A DNA stretch of 64,000 nt, taken from assembly GCF_021502675.1 (NCBI RefSeq), contig NZ_JAKFHA010000001.1:520855-584854 (forward strand), written 5' to 3'. Under the pieces are notes generated by a model, which searched no databases, had not been told where the DNA came from, and saw only the letters and a program-made list of their open reading frames with translations. Both the position numbers and the translations under genes were made by a program. The DNA is from Yinghuangia soli. Its GTDB lineage: Bacteria; Actinomycetota; Actinomycetes; Streptomycetales; Streptomycetaceae. Position 1 is the first letter of the stretch. Each line of letters starts with the position of its first letter. Shown here piece by piece: positions 8,791-17,529 of this stretch.

Positions 8791-9771
8791 ATGTCCGACC
8801 GCGCCACCCGTCCGTCCGCCGAGACCGCCCCGCCCAGCATGCGGGCGGTCGTGCAGCACCGGCTCGGCGGTCCCGAAGTCCTCGAAATGGCCGAGCTGGA
8901 CCGGCCGGTGGCCGGTCCCGGCGAAGTGCTCGTCAGGATCGCCGCAGCCGGGGTGAACCCGCTCGACTGGAAGATCCGCGAAGGCGACGTGCCGATGTAC
9001 GGCCCCCCGCCGTTCGTGCTGGGCGTCGACGTGTCCGGGACCGTCGAGGCGGTCGGCGCGGGGGTCGACCGGTTCGCGGTCGGCGACGAGGTCTTCGGCA
9101 TGCCGAGGCTGCCCGCGCCGACTCAGGCATACGCGGAGTACCTGACCGCGCCGGCCGGCGAACTGGTCCGCAAGCCTGCCGGGATGACGCACCCGGAGGC
9201 CGCCGCACTCGCCTCGTCCGCGCTCACCGCGTGGCAGGCCCTGGTCGGGATCGCCGACGTGCAGCCGGGCCAGCGCGTCCTCGTGCACGCAGCCGCGGGC
9301 GGGGTCGGCCATGTGGCGGTGCAGGTGGCGAAGGCGCGCGGTGCCTATGTCATCGGGACTGCCCGGGCCGGGAAGCACGCGTTCCTGCGCGGGCTGGGCA
9401 TCGACGAGGCGGTGGACTATTCGGTGGTGGACTTCGAGGACGCGGTCCGCGACGTGGACGTGGTCTTCGACCTGATCGGGCTGGACTACGGCGCGCGGTC
9501 GCTGGACTCGCTGCGGCCGGGCGGCATCCTGGTCTCGGCCTTCCTGGCCGATCCGGGCACCACGGTCGAGGAGGCCGAATCGCGCGGGGTGCGCTTCCGT
9601 ACCATCGGCGTCGCGCCGTCCGGACCCGATCTGGAGGCGATCGCCGCGTTGGCCGAGCAGGGTGCGCTGTCGGTGCACATCGCCGCCACGTTCGCGCTGG
9701 AGGAGGCCGCCAAGGCCCACGAACTCGGCGAGACCGGCCGCGTGCAGGGCAAGATCGTCCTGCTGCCCTAA
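8791..9771 (+). CDS. NADP-dependent quinone-oxidoreductase-type dehydrogenase
   Basis: This 326-residue MDR-superfamily oxidoreductase is of the zinc-free quinone oxidoreductase type. The GroES-like half opens with MRAVVQHRLGGPEVLEM. The nucleotide-binding motif is AAAGGVGHVAVQVAK, and the cysteine ligands of zinc alcohol dehydrogenases are absent. The ATG at 8791 is preceded by GAGAGG (8780-8785), the same ribosome site as the isomerase gene. A 154-nt spacer separates it from the isomerase, so it may be the operon's last gene or may have its own promoter. The substrate is unknown. Confidence 0.87.
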   Translation: MSDRATRPSAETAPPSMRAVVQHRLGGPEVLEMAELDRPVAGPGEVLVRIAAAGVNPLDWKIREGDVPMYGPPPFVLGVDVSGTVEAVGAGVDRFAVGDEVFGMPRLPAPTQAYAEYLTAPAGELVRKPAGMTHPEAAALASSALTAWQALVGIADVQPGQRVLVHAAAGGVGHVAVQVAKARGAYVIGTARAGKHAFLRGLGIDEAVDYSVVDFEDAVRDVDVVFDLIGLDYGARSLDSLRPGGILVSAFLADPGTTVEEAESRGVRFRTIGVAPSGPDLEAIAALAEQGALSVHIAATFALEEAAKAHELGETGRVQGKIVLLP

Positions 9772-9840
9772 ATCGCCCTGCCGCCTGGGCCGGCCGACGC
9801 CTCTGGCCCTTGCCGGGGGCTGCGGCCATCATGCGCTGCC

Positions 9841-10593
9841 ATGGACATGAAAGAGCAAGCCAGGCGGGGGTTCGGGTCCGGTGCCGACCGGTACCACCGG
9901 GCCCGGCCTTCGTATCGGCCGGAAGCCCTCGCGTATCTGCGGGACCGGCTCCGCCTGGGGCCGGGCTCCGCCGTGCTCGACCTGGCGGCCGGCACCGGCC
10001 GGATGACGGCGGAGCTTGCCGCGCTGGGCGGGGACGTGACGGCCGTGGAGCCGTCCGAGGCGATGCGCGCCACGTTCGCCGCGGAGCTTCCGGAGATCGC
10101 GCTGTACGACGGAACAGCCGAGGAAATCCCCTTCCCGGACGCCTCGTTCGACACGGTCGTGGTGGCCCAGGCATTCCACTGGTTCGACGGGCCGGCGGCG
10201 CTGCGCGAGATCGCCCGGGTGCTGCGGCCGGGCGGCGGGCTGGCATTGGTGTGGAACGAGCGCGACGCATCGGACCCCGAAGCCTCCGCCCTTGGATCGG
10301 CGGTCGAGTGGAAGCAGTTCCAGCCGTACGACGTGGGCCGCGATTTCCGCCCCGACCTGGACGCCTCGGGCCGCTTCACGCCCGCGCAGCGGCAGGCGTT
10401 CCCGTGGACCGAGATCCTCACGCATGAGCAACTCGTGGACCGTATCGCCACGTTCAGCTACGTCAACGCGATGTCGGAGGCGGATCGGGCCGGTTTTCTC
10501 GCGCGGCTGCGGGAGCACCTTGCATCGCGCCCGGATCCGCTGCATATCCCGTACCTGACGGACACGTTCGTGGCACACAAGCTGGACGGCTGA
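9841..10593 (+). CDS. class I SAM-dependent methyltransferase
   Basis: This 250-residue protein has a standard SAM-binding domain: motif I VLDLAAGTGRMT (about residues 45-56), the acidic post-motif VTAVEPSEAM, then FPDASFDTVVVAQAFHWF and LRPGGGLALVWNERD. It resembles the group of small methyltransferases annotated for generic metabolites, so the substrate cannot be assigned. A strong hairpin terminator follows, between this gene and the convergent HAD gene. Confidence 0.88.
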   Translation: MDMKEQARRGFGSGADRYHRARPSYRPEALAYLRDRLRLGPGSAVLDLAAGTGRMTAELAALGGDVTAVEPSEAMRATFAAELPEIALYDGTAEEIPFPDASFDTVVVAQAFHWFDGPAALREIARVLRPGGGLALVWNERDASDPEASALGSAVEWKQFQPYDVGRDFRPDLDASGRFTPAQRQAFPWTEILTHEQLVDRIATFSYVNAMSEADRAGFLARLREHLASRPDPLHIPYLTDTFVAHKLDG

Positions 10594-10603
10594 CCCCGGG
10601 CAC

Positions 10604-10627
10604 GGCCCCCGGCTCGGGCCGGGGGCC
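10604..10627. terminator. bidirectional hairpin terminator
   Basis: GGCCCCCGGC (10604-10613) and GCCGGGGGCC (10618-10627) form a perfect 10-bp stem with a TCGG loop between convergent genes. There is no U-tract, which is common for GC-rich actinobacteria. Confidence 0.75.
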
Positions 10628-10654
10628 GGGGGCCGAGGCCAGGGACTGGGAGAG

Positions 10655-11260
10655 CTACCGGGCGGCCAGGATCCCCTGTTCGGCCAGCCAGGTGCGGGCC
10701 GGGGCATGCCCCGTCCACAAATGCGCGGACAGGCCTGCGGCCAGGGCCCCGTCGATGTTCACCTGGCGGTCGTCGAGGAACGCGCAGTCGGCGGGCGAGG
10801 CGTCGAGGCGTTCCGTGAGCACGCGCCACATCTCGGCGTCCGGCTTGGCGATGCCGTGGTCGGCGGAGATCACCAGGTGGCGGAAGTATTTGGCCCACGG
10901 CTGGGTCGTGAAGGCGCGGCCGCACGAGGCCGGGGCGTTCGACAGCAGGGCGAGCGGTACTCCGGCGGCGGTGAGGTCGTCGAGGAGGGCAAGGGACTCG
11001 GGCGCGGTGTGCAGCCAGCCCGCGATGTCCGCCTCGGTCAGCGCGGCCACCCGGGCGGCGTCCACGGCGAAGCCCGCGCGCTCGCCCACTCCGGTCCAGT
11101 AGTCCGTGTCGGACATCCCGCGGTCGTACGCGTCGCGCAGCGCCCAGTAGGCGTCGTGGAACGTGTCGAGCGGTGCGTCCACCGATGCGGCCATCGCCGG
11201 AACCGCCGCCGAGGCGTGGCAGATCACTTCTCCGTAGTCGAACACCAGCCACTTCGCCAT
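10655..11260 (-). CDS. HAD-superfamily hydrolase
   Basis: This 201-residue protein is a subfamily IA HAD phosphatase-like hydrolase. Motif I reads VFDYGEV near the N-terminus, motif II ALLSNAP, motif III lysine in HGIAKPDAEMW, and motif IV CAFLDDRQVN. The ATG at 11260 has a strong AAGGAGA site. All catalytic motifs are present, so it is probably an active phosphatase or related hydrolase of unknown substrate. It is convergent with the methyltransferase. Confidence 0.88.
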   Translation of the reverse strand: MAKWLVFDYGEVICHASAAVPAMAASVDAPLDTFHDAYWALRDAYDRGMSDTDYWTGVGERAGFAVDAARVAALTEADIAGWLHTAPESLALLDDLTAAGVPLALLSNAPASCGRAFTTQPWAKYFRHLVISADHGIAKPDAEMWRVLTERLDASPADCAFLDDRQVNIDGALAAGLSAHLWTGHAPARTWLAEQGILAAR

Positions 11261-11458
11261 GTGCGTTCTCCTTCCGGGGACCGGTCGGCGGCACGCCGAG
11301 GTCCGGCGCGCGGGCGGTCACCGTTTGATCAACCTATCCGGGCAGGGCGGGAGTTCCCGGGCGGCAAAGCGAGGGGCTCCCCGCAGACGGCGGGGGTGGT
11401 CGCGTTCGTACCGTGGGCTGGAGACGGGGAACGCGAGACGGGAGAGGGGGAACCCGGT

Positions 11459-13777
11459 TTGCCTGAGGGGCTTTCGCGGTGGGATCCGCGCACCGTGAAC
11501 GGGTATGCGTTGTCCGGCGTGCTCGGCGAGGGCGACTTGGGCCGCGTGTTCGTGGGCAAGGGCTTCAGGGGCGAGCGGGCCGTGGTGAAGGTCGTCCATG
11601 CCTATCTGGCGGAACAGCCGGGTTTCCGGCGCAGGTTCGCCGAGGATGCGCAGGCGGCGCAGGCGGTGGGCGTGGACTTCGCGGTGCCGATGGACGGTTT
11701 CGGCCTGGAGCCGAACCCGTGGATCTCGCGGCCGTACATTCCGGGCCGCATGCTGGCCGGGCGGTTCAAGGACCGTCCGATGTCCGGCCGCGAAGTCCGG
11801 GACCTGGGAGCCGACTTGGCGGAGGCACTGCTGTCGCTGCACCTTGCGGGGGTGGTGCACGGCTCGGTCAAGCCGAGCAACGTGCTGCTGACCGAAGGCG
11901 GACCGCGGCTGGTCGACTTCGGCATGGGCCGGGCCGCGGTGTGGGCGGCCGCGCACCATCGGAGGGGCGGGGTCTCGACTTGGTACGTGGCGCCTGAACT
12001 GAGCGGCGGCCGTACGCCGACGCCCGCTGCCGACGTGTTCGGGCTGGGGCGGATCCTCACGTACGCCCTCACCAGTGCCCTGGACAACCTGGGCGGCCTG
12101 CATGCCGCGGTGCTGCGGCCGGTCGCCGAGGCGTGCACGGCACGGGTGCCCGAGGAGCGGCCGTCGGCTGCGGAAGTGCTCGCGCAGTTGCGACCGGGGG
12201 CGGGCGGCAACGGGCACGGCACAGACCGCCGGGACCGCGATGACGATGATCCGGACATCGAAATACTCACCACCGCGAAGCTGTCCCGGATACGCAGGAC
12301 AGCTCCCGCGCCTGCCCCGGATGCGGCTGCCCCGGATGCGGCTGCCCCGGCGCCCTCGTCCGGCCCGGAACACGCTGCACCGGCGCCCTCGTCCGGCACG
12401 GTTGCGGCCTCGCGCCCTGCTGCGGCCACCTCCGCCGCCACGGCCGTACCCTCTGCCGCTTCCGCTCGTCCGGTGAGCCGGCGCAAGGTGATCGCGACCA
12501 TGACCGGCGCATTCGGGGCAGCTGCAGGGCTCATCGGCGCAGCGGTCTATGCCGAGACCCGGTCCGAGCCCACGCCCAAGGAAATCCTCTGGCGTTTCCG
12601 GACCGGCGGCTCCGGCGCCGCGCGCGGCGCCGTCCTCCATCTCGCGGCTGCCGGGCGGGTCCTCGTCACCGCCGAGGACGGGCTCCACAGACTGGACGCC
12701 CGGACCGGAAAGCCGGACTGGTCCTGCGGGCTGCCCGGCGGCGCCCGCACTTTCGATGTCGCCGACCGGATCAGGATCGCCGCAGTGAGCTCCCAGTCAG
12801 CGGTGTCCCTGGTCGACAACGGGACCGGGCAGCTGCTCTGGTCGAAGACCGCGCCCATCGGCTTGGCCGAATCTCCGCTCGCCGCGGCGACGTGGGACCT
12901 TGTGTTCGTCCTCGCCGGCGATCCTTGGGCCGCCAATTCCCGCGGCTTTCTTGCGGCATACCGGCACGACGGCTCCGTGGCCTGGCAGCAGCAGCTCCGG
13001 GCAGCCGGCGCCGGAGACCAGGACCTGGCGACCCCCACCAGCGGCCCCGCGGTGGCCGGCGACACGGTCGTGGTGTTCGCGCGTAAGCACAGCGGAGGGT
13101 CGCTCGCGTCCGGGTACGACACCGATACCGGCGCACTGCGTTGGCGGACCGATCTGCCCGGCAGCGACCTCATCGGCCACCCGGTCCTCGGCGCCGGCGG
13201 CATCCTGTACGCCACGCGCGAGGATTTCGAGGTGCTCGCCCTGGACGCCGAGCAGGGCAAGGTGCTGTGGTCGAGCCGTCCGCTGGTGTCACCGTCCTCG
13301 CAGTACCGAAATCCGCACGGCGTCCAGCCGACCGTGCTGGGCGGCAGCGTGCTGGTGGTGACCGATGAGGGTGCCCTGCACGCGGTCGCCTGCAATACGG
13401 GGAAGAAGATGTGGGACATGCGGCTGGACGTGGACTCCAGCGGCGCGCGGCCCGGTGCGGGCCTGCCGGTGCCGGTCTCGGACGGCCGCTCGGTGTTCGT
13501 CCACGACGATGACCACGTCATCGCCCTGGATGCGGCGAGCGGGGCGCGGCGTTGGGCCGTGCCGCTGGACCGGGACACGTTCACGGGCCCGCAGCTTGCC
13601 TTGGGCAACGGCTACCTGCATGCGGTGGGCGACGAGGCCCTGTGGTCGTACTGGACCGAGGACGCAAGCCTGGTCCGGCGCACCAACCTCGGTCATGACG
13701 CCTCGTCCGTGATGCTCGGGCAGGACGCCCTCTTCGCGTCCGGCACGGGCGTGACCGCGGTGGAACTGGCCCCCTGA
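11459..13777 (+). CDS. kinase-fold membrane protein with extracellular PQQ-type propeller; predicted pseudokinase
   Basis: This roughly 772-residue protein looks like an actinobacterial Ser/Thr kinase receptor: kinase domain (residues 15-245), Ala/Pro-rich linker, one transmembrane helix (about 344-365, VIATMTGAFGAAAGLIGAAV), then a PQQ/quinoprotein-like beta-propeller. The nucleotide loop GEGDLGRVF, the lysine K44 (AVVKVV) and D153 of DFG are present. However, the catalytic loop reads VVHGSVKPSN: the HRD aspartate is serine S136. Catalysis is therefore doubtful and the domain may act as a nucleotide-binding scaffold. The TTG at 11459 is chosen for its GGAGAGG site; a GTG at 11396 is a longer option. 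It is monocistronic. Confidence 0.85.
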   Translation: MPEGLSRWDPRTVNGYALSGVLGEGDLGRVFVGKGFRGERAVVKVVHAYLAEQPGFRRRFAEDAQAAQAVGVDFAVPMDGFGLEPNPWISRPYIPGRMLAGRFKDRPMSGREVRDLGADLAEALLSLHLAGVVHGSVKPSNVLLTEGGPRLVDFGMGRAAVWAAAHHRRGGVSTWYVAPELSGGRTPTPAADVFGLGRILTYALTSALDNLGGLHAAVLRPVAEACTARVPEERPSAAEVLAQLRPGAGGNGHGTDRRDRDDDDPDIEILTTAKLSRIRRTAPAPAPDAAAPDAAAPAPSSGPEHAAPAPSSGTVAASRPAAATSAATAVPSAASARPVSRRKVIATMTGAFGAAAGLIGAAVYAETRSEPTPKEILWRFRTGGSGAARGAVLHLAAAGRVLVTAEDGLHRLDARTGKPDWSCGLPGGARTFDVADRIRIAAVSSQSAVSLVDNGTGQLLWSKTAPIGLAESPLAAATWDLVFVLAGDPWAANSRGFLAAYRHDGSVAWQQQLRAAGAGDQDLATPTSGPAVAGDTVVVFARKHSGGSLASGYDTDTGALRWRTDLPGSDLIGHPVLGAGGILYATREDFEVLALDAEQGKVLWSSRPLVSPSSQYRNPHGVQPTVLGGSVLVVTDEGALHAVACNTGKKMWDMRLDVDSSGARPGAGLPVPVSDGRSVFVHDDDHVIALDAASGARRWAVPLDRDTFTGPQLALGNGYLHAVGDEALWSYWTEDASLVRRTNLGHDASSVMLGQDALFASGTGVTAVELAP
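12315..12350. repeat. 15-bp tandem repeat in the kinase linker
   Basis: CCCCGGATGCGGCTG is repeated head to tail at 12315-12329 and 12330-12344. It encodes the Pro/Asp/Ala linker between kinase domain and membrane helix. A nearby second repeat (GGCGCCCTCGTCCGGC near 12349 and again near 12380) encodes APSSG twice. The effect is linker-length variation only. Confidence 0.8.
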
Positions 13778-13834
13778 CCCGGGCGCGGGTACTGCGAGGG
13801 GGTGGGTCCGCGCGTACGGGGGCGGGCTGGTGGA

Positions 13835-15148
13835 ATGTGCCGGTCGACCAGTCGACCGCTCGCCTGTCCGCCCGCTCGAAAGGCACTGCCCCTGAACGCC
13901 CCGGCCGCCGAACTGCTCTCCGTGTTCCTCCTGGCCGTGGTCCTGGCCGGTGCGGTGGTGCGCCCGCGCGGCCTCCCCGAGGCGGTCTTCGCGGTGCCGG
14001 CCGCTGCGCTGCTGATCGCGGCGGGGGTGGTCTCGACGGATCAGGCGCGCGAGGAGGCCGCGCATCTGGGGCCGGTCATCGGGTTCCTGGCGGCCGTGCT
14101 GGTCCTCGCGCAGTTGTCCGACGACGAGGGGTTGTTCCGGGCCTGCGGGGCGTGGATGGCGCGTACCTCGGCGGGCCGGCCGCGGCGGCTGCTGGCGCAG
14201 GTGTTCGCCAGTGCCTCGCTGATCACCGCCGCGCTGAGCCTGGACGCCACGGTGGTGCTCCTGACGCCGGTGGTTTTCGCGACCGCCGCCCGGCTGGGGG
14301 TCCGGTCCAAGCCGCACATATATGCGTGCGCCCATCTGTCGAACACCGCCTCGCTGCTGCTGCCGGTGTCGAACCTGACGAACCTGCTGGCGTTCTCGGC
14401 CAGCGGGCTGAGCTTCACGCGTTTCGCCGCGCTGATGGCGCTGCCGTGGCTGGTGGCGATCGCCGCCGAGTACGTGGTGATCCGCCGGTTCTTCCGGGCC
14501 GATCTGGACGCCGCGGCGTATGCGCCGCCGCCTGCCGAGCCGGTGGCGGTGCCGGTGTTCGCGCTGGTGACCGTGGTCGCGACGCTCGCGGGCTTCGTGC
14601 TGTCCTCGGCGGCCGGCATCGAGCCGGTGTGGGCGGCCGCGGCGGGTGCCGCGGTGCTGGGGGTCCGCGCGCTGCTGCGGCGGCGCACCACGCCGGCCGC
14701 GATCGTGCGGGCGGCCGCGCTGCCGTTCTGCGCGTTCGTGCTGGGCCTGGGGATCGTGGTGCGGGCGGTGGTCGACCACGGCCTCGGCGATGCGCTGGGC
14801 CGGCTCGTGCCGTCCGGCACCGGCCTGCTCGCGCTGCTGGCGCTGGCCGCACTGGCCGCGGGGCTGGCGAACGTCGTCAACAACCTCCCGGCGGTCCTGG
14901 TCCTGCTGCCGCTCGCGGCACCGATCGGGCCGGGAGCGGTGCTCGCGGTGCTGATCGGCGTCAACATCGGCCCGAACCTGACGTACGCCGGTTCGCTGGC
15001 GACGCTGCTGTGGCGGCGCATCGTGCACGCGCACGACGGGGCGGTCGGGCTGGGCGAGTTCACCCGCCTGGGGCTGCTGACCGTGCCGGCTGCGCTCGTC
15101 TCCGCGGTCGTGGCGCTGTGGGCGTCCCTGCAGGTCATCGGCACCTGA
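13835..15148 (+). CDS. ArsB/NhaD-type (SLC13-like) membrane transporter
   Basis: This is an ion-transporter-superfamily permease with about eleven hydrophobic segments. The two symmetry-related asparagine-rich loops typical of ArsB/CitM-like carriers are visible as LLLPVSNLTNLLAF and NVVNNLPAVLVLLP. No ArsR, ArsA or arsenate reductase gene is near, so arsenite export is not supported; the substrate may be another anion or dicarboxylate. The start is uncertain: ATG 13835 gives 437 residues, but residues before LNAPAAELLSVFLL look untranslated, and a CTG at 13892 preceded by GAAAGG is attractive. The 3' end overlaps a long hairpin. Confidence 0.82.
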   Translation: MCRSTSRPLACPPARKALPLNAPAAELLSVFLLAVVLAGAVVRPRGLPEAVFAVPAAALLIAAGVVSTDQAREEAAHLGPVIGFLAAVLVLAQLSDDEGLFRACGAWMARTSAGRPRRLLAQVFASASLITAALSLDATVVLLTPVVFATAARLGVRSKPHIYACAHLSNTASLLLPVSNLTNLLAFSASGLSFTRFAALMALPWLVAIAAEYVVIRRFFRADLDAAAYAPPPAEPVAVPVFALVTVVATLAGFVLSSAAGIEPVWAAAAGAAVLGVRALLRRRTTPAAIVRAAALPFCAFVLGLGIVVRAVVDHGLGDALGRLVPSGTGLLALLALAALAAGLANVVNNLPAVLVLLPLAAPIGPGAVLAVLIGVNIGPNLTYAGSLATLLWRRIVHAHDGAVGLGEFTRLGLLTVPAALVSAVVALWASLQVIGT

Positions 15149-15194
15149 GCAGCCGAGTGCCCGGGAGTGCGGGTGCACGGGGTGCTCAGGTGCC
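15140..15194. terminator. long-stem hairpin between convergent genes
   Basis: GGCACCTGAGCA (15140-15151) pairs perfectly with TGCTCAGGTGCC (15183-15194) across a 31-nt loop. The left arm includes the permease stop codon, and the right arm ends 11 nt before the isochorismatase gene's 3' end. It is probably a bidirectional terminator. Confidence 0.6.
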
Positions 15195-15205
15195 GTCCGG
15201 CCGGC

Positions 15206-15718
15206 TCAGCCCAACTTCACCGCGTCCGCCGCGACCACGCTGCCGAACCGCGGCAGGTCGAGCTCCACCGCTGCCCGGTGCTCCTCGGCGGTCAGCGCGG
15301 CCATGGCGTCCTCGACGAAGACCAGTTCGTACCCGAGGTCGGCCGCGGCGCGGGCCGTCGACTCGACACCGAGATTCGTCGCGATGCCGGCGAACACGAG
15401 GGTGTCGACCCCGTAGCCCTGCAGCACCTCGTGCAGCCCGGTCCCGTGGAAGCCGCCGATCGTGCGCTTGACCACGACCCGGTCCGCCACCGCGGCCACG
15501 TCCGCGGCCAGGTCGCTCCCCGGTGGCTGCGTGTCGACGTTCGGCCGCTCCACGCGCACCGCGACGACCCGTGCTCCCGCCGCGCGGAACCGGCGTGCCA
15601 GCCCGACGCCAGCCGCCAGCACTTCGCTGCCCGGCCGCGGTTCGACCGGCAGCGCGACGATGCGGTCCATCAGATCGACCAGGACGAGGGCGGAACGCGC
15701 GGGCACGAGAGTGATCAT
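15206..15718 (-). CDS. isochorismatase-fold hydrolase lacking the catalytic cysteine
   Basis: This 170-residue protein is of the isochorismatase/nicotinamidase fold. The first catalytic aspartate is in ALVLVDLMDR and the lysine in VVVKRTIGGF. The nucleophile position, which in cysteine hydrolases reads as TN-x-CVE, here reads GIATNLGVEST, with glycine. True isochorismatases such as EntB and PhzD also lack the cysteine, so the enzyme may hydrolyse a vinyl ether rather than an amide, or may be inactive. It lies 44 nt downstream of the FAD dehydrogenase on the same strand, possibly co-transcribed. Confidence 0.85.
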   Translation of the reverse strand: MITLVPARSALVLVDLMDRIVALPVEPRPGSEVLAAGVGLARRFRAAGARVVAVRVERPNVDTQPPGSDLAADVAAVADRVVVKRTIGGFHGTGLHEVLQGYGVDTLVFAGIATNLGVESTARAAADLGYELVFVEDAMAALTAEEHRAAVELDLPRFGSVVAADAVKLG

Positions 15719-15762
15719 GACGCCACGTTAGGGGGTGTCCCGGGGATCGTGCGCCACCGCAC

Positions 15763-17436
15763 TCAGTTCCCGCCGGACGCGGCGGCGGCCCGGGTGGCGG
15801 CGTGGCGGCCGGCCAGGTAGCCGAAGGTCAGGGCGGGGCCGATGGTCGCGCCGCCGCCGGGGTACATCGGGCCGAAGATGTTGGCCGCGGCGTTGCCGGC
15901 CGCGTACAGGCCTTCGATGACGCCGCCGTCCCAGCGGCGCACCCGGGCGTCGGGGTCGACGAGGGGGCCGCCGTTGGTGCCGAGGACGCCGTCGTGGATG
16001 GGCAGCGCGTAGAAGGGGGCCTTGTGGACGGGTCCGAGGTTCAGGCGCGGGTGGCCGCCGCCGGACATGAAGCCCTCCCACCACACGGTGCCGCGGCCGA
16101 AGTCGGGGTCCGCGCCGGCCGCGGCGTGGCCGTTGAACCGGTCGACGGTGGACTCGAGTTCGTCCGGGTCGATACCGATGAGCTCGGCGAGGCCGCGCAG
16201 CCTGGGGGCGTTGGCGAGCCAGTCGGGGGCCTCCTGGCCGGGCATCGCGGACAGGACCGGGGTGCGGTCGCGCAGGGTCTGGTCGAAGATCAGCCAGGCC
16301 GGGCCCTGGTTGGGGTAGTCCACGGTGACCGGGTCGTACGCGGCGAAGGCCTTGGTCATGTCGTTGTAGGTGACGCCTTCGTTGGTGAAGCGGCGGCCGT
16401 GGCGGTTGACCATGAGGGTGCCGGACAGGTTGCGCAGCGTCTCGTACTGGTAGAGCTGCCGTCCTTCGTACTGCACGGTCGGGTCGGCGACGGCCGGCTG
16501 CCCCCAGACCTGGTTCATGTTGGCCACCCGGGCGCCGAGGGCCATCGCCATGCGGTGCCCGTCGCCTTCGTTGTACGGCGGGCTGAGCGGGACGACGTCG
16601 CGGCCGACGAAGGCGCGGACCATGTCGCGGTTCCATTCGAAGCCGCCGCAGGCCAGCACCACGCCGCCGCGGGCCCGGATGCGGACCGGGCCGCCGGGGC
16701 CCTCGGCGACGACGCCGACGACCGCACCGGTGCGGTCGGTGACCAGGTCGCGGGCTGCGGTCTCGGTGAAGACGGTGACGCCGCGGTCGAGGAGGCCCTT
16801 GAAGAGCGCGGCCACCAGGCCGGGTCCGAGGACGCGGATGTCGGCGGCCGCGCGCTGCCCGAGGATCGACAGGTCGGGTGCGTCCGGGGTGCCGAATTTG
16901 GCGCCTTCCGCCATGGTCAGCCGCGGCATGAACGGGCTGGTCCGCAACTTGGGCGCCCAGTCGCCCAGTTCCGTGCGGGCGTCGAACGGCTCGACCTCGA
17001 GGGACCGGCCGCGGCGCTTTCCGCCGATCTGGTCGGCGTAGTAGTCGGAGAACGTCGGCGGCGCGGCGAAGCGGACCGGGGTGTGCTCCTCCAGGTACGC
17101 GATCATGCGCGCGGCGGTGTCGACGTACACCTCGAGCAGGTCGGCGTCCGGCTCGCGGCCCAGGGTGAGGCGGCGGATGTACGACAGGGCCTCCTCGCGC
17201 GAGTCGGTCTCGCCGACGTCCGCGAGGTGGTGGTTGCACGGCACCCATGGCATGCCGCCGGAGACGCCCGTCGTGCCGCCGACCATCGCCGCCTTCTCCA
17301 GCACGAGCACCTCGGCGCCCCCGTCGGCGGCCAGGGTGGCCGCGGAGAGCCCGGCGGCGCCGGTGCCGAGCACCACGACGTCGGCGGTGCGGTCCCAGGA
17401 TGCGGGGTCGTGCGGGCCGGCGGGCAGGGACGTCAC
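15763..17436 (-). CDS. FAD-dependent dehydrogenase (fumarate reductase / 3-ketosteroid dehydrogenase-like)
   Basis: This 557-residue flavoprotein is of the FAD_binding_2 family that includes 3-ketosteroid delta-1-dehydrogenase and fumarate reductase flavoproteins. The N-terminal dinucleotide fold reads VVVLGTGAAGLSAATLAADG, followed by GGTTGVSGGMPWVP. The C-terminal FAD loop is GLYAAGNAAANIFGPMYPGGG. The GTG at 17436 is chosen because GGAGGT stands five bases upstream. It is divergent from an acyl-CoA ligase gene, a pairing often seen in steroid or cyclic-acid catabolism. The true substrate is unknown, and no other steroid genes are adjacent. Confidence 0.87.
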   Translation of the reverse strand: MTSLPAGPHDPASWDRTADVVVLGTGAAGLSAATLAADGGAEVLVLEKAAMVGGTTGVSGGMPWVPCNHHLADVGETDSREEALSYIRRLTLGREPDADLLEVYVDTAARMIAYLEEHTPVRFAAPPTFSDYYADQIGGKRRGRSLEVEPFDARTELGDWAPKLRTSPFMPRLTMAEGAKFGTPDAPDLSILGQRAAADIRVLGPGLVAALFKGLLDRGVTVFTETAARDLVTDRTGAVVGVVAEGPGGPVRIRARGGVVLACGGFEWNRDMVRAFVGRDVVPLSPPYNEGDGHRMAMALGARVANMNQVWGQPAVADPTVQYEGRQLYQYETLRNLSGTLMVNRHGRRFTNEGVTYNDMTKAFAAYDPVTVDYPNQGPAWLIFDQTLRDRTPVLSAMPGQEAPDWLANAPRLRGLAELIGIDPDELESTVDRFNGHAAAGADPDFGRGTVWWEGFMSGGGHPRLNLGPVHKAPFYALPIHDGVLGTNGGPLVDPDARVRRWDGGVIEGLYAAGNAAANIFGPMYPGGGATIGPALTFGYLAGRHAATRAAAASGGN

Positions 17437-17529
17437 GGCTACCTCCGCGGTTCGGCGACTGGGCCACGTTGCGTGCATGGCGCATCAAAGTGGAGATCGC
17501 CGAAGGAAGCCAGAGGCATCGCCCAATCC

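Noticed and set aside
13835-15148. Arsenic-resistance operon
   Set aside because: The permease is ArsB-like, but no ArsR, ArsC, ArsA or ArsM gene is adjacent.
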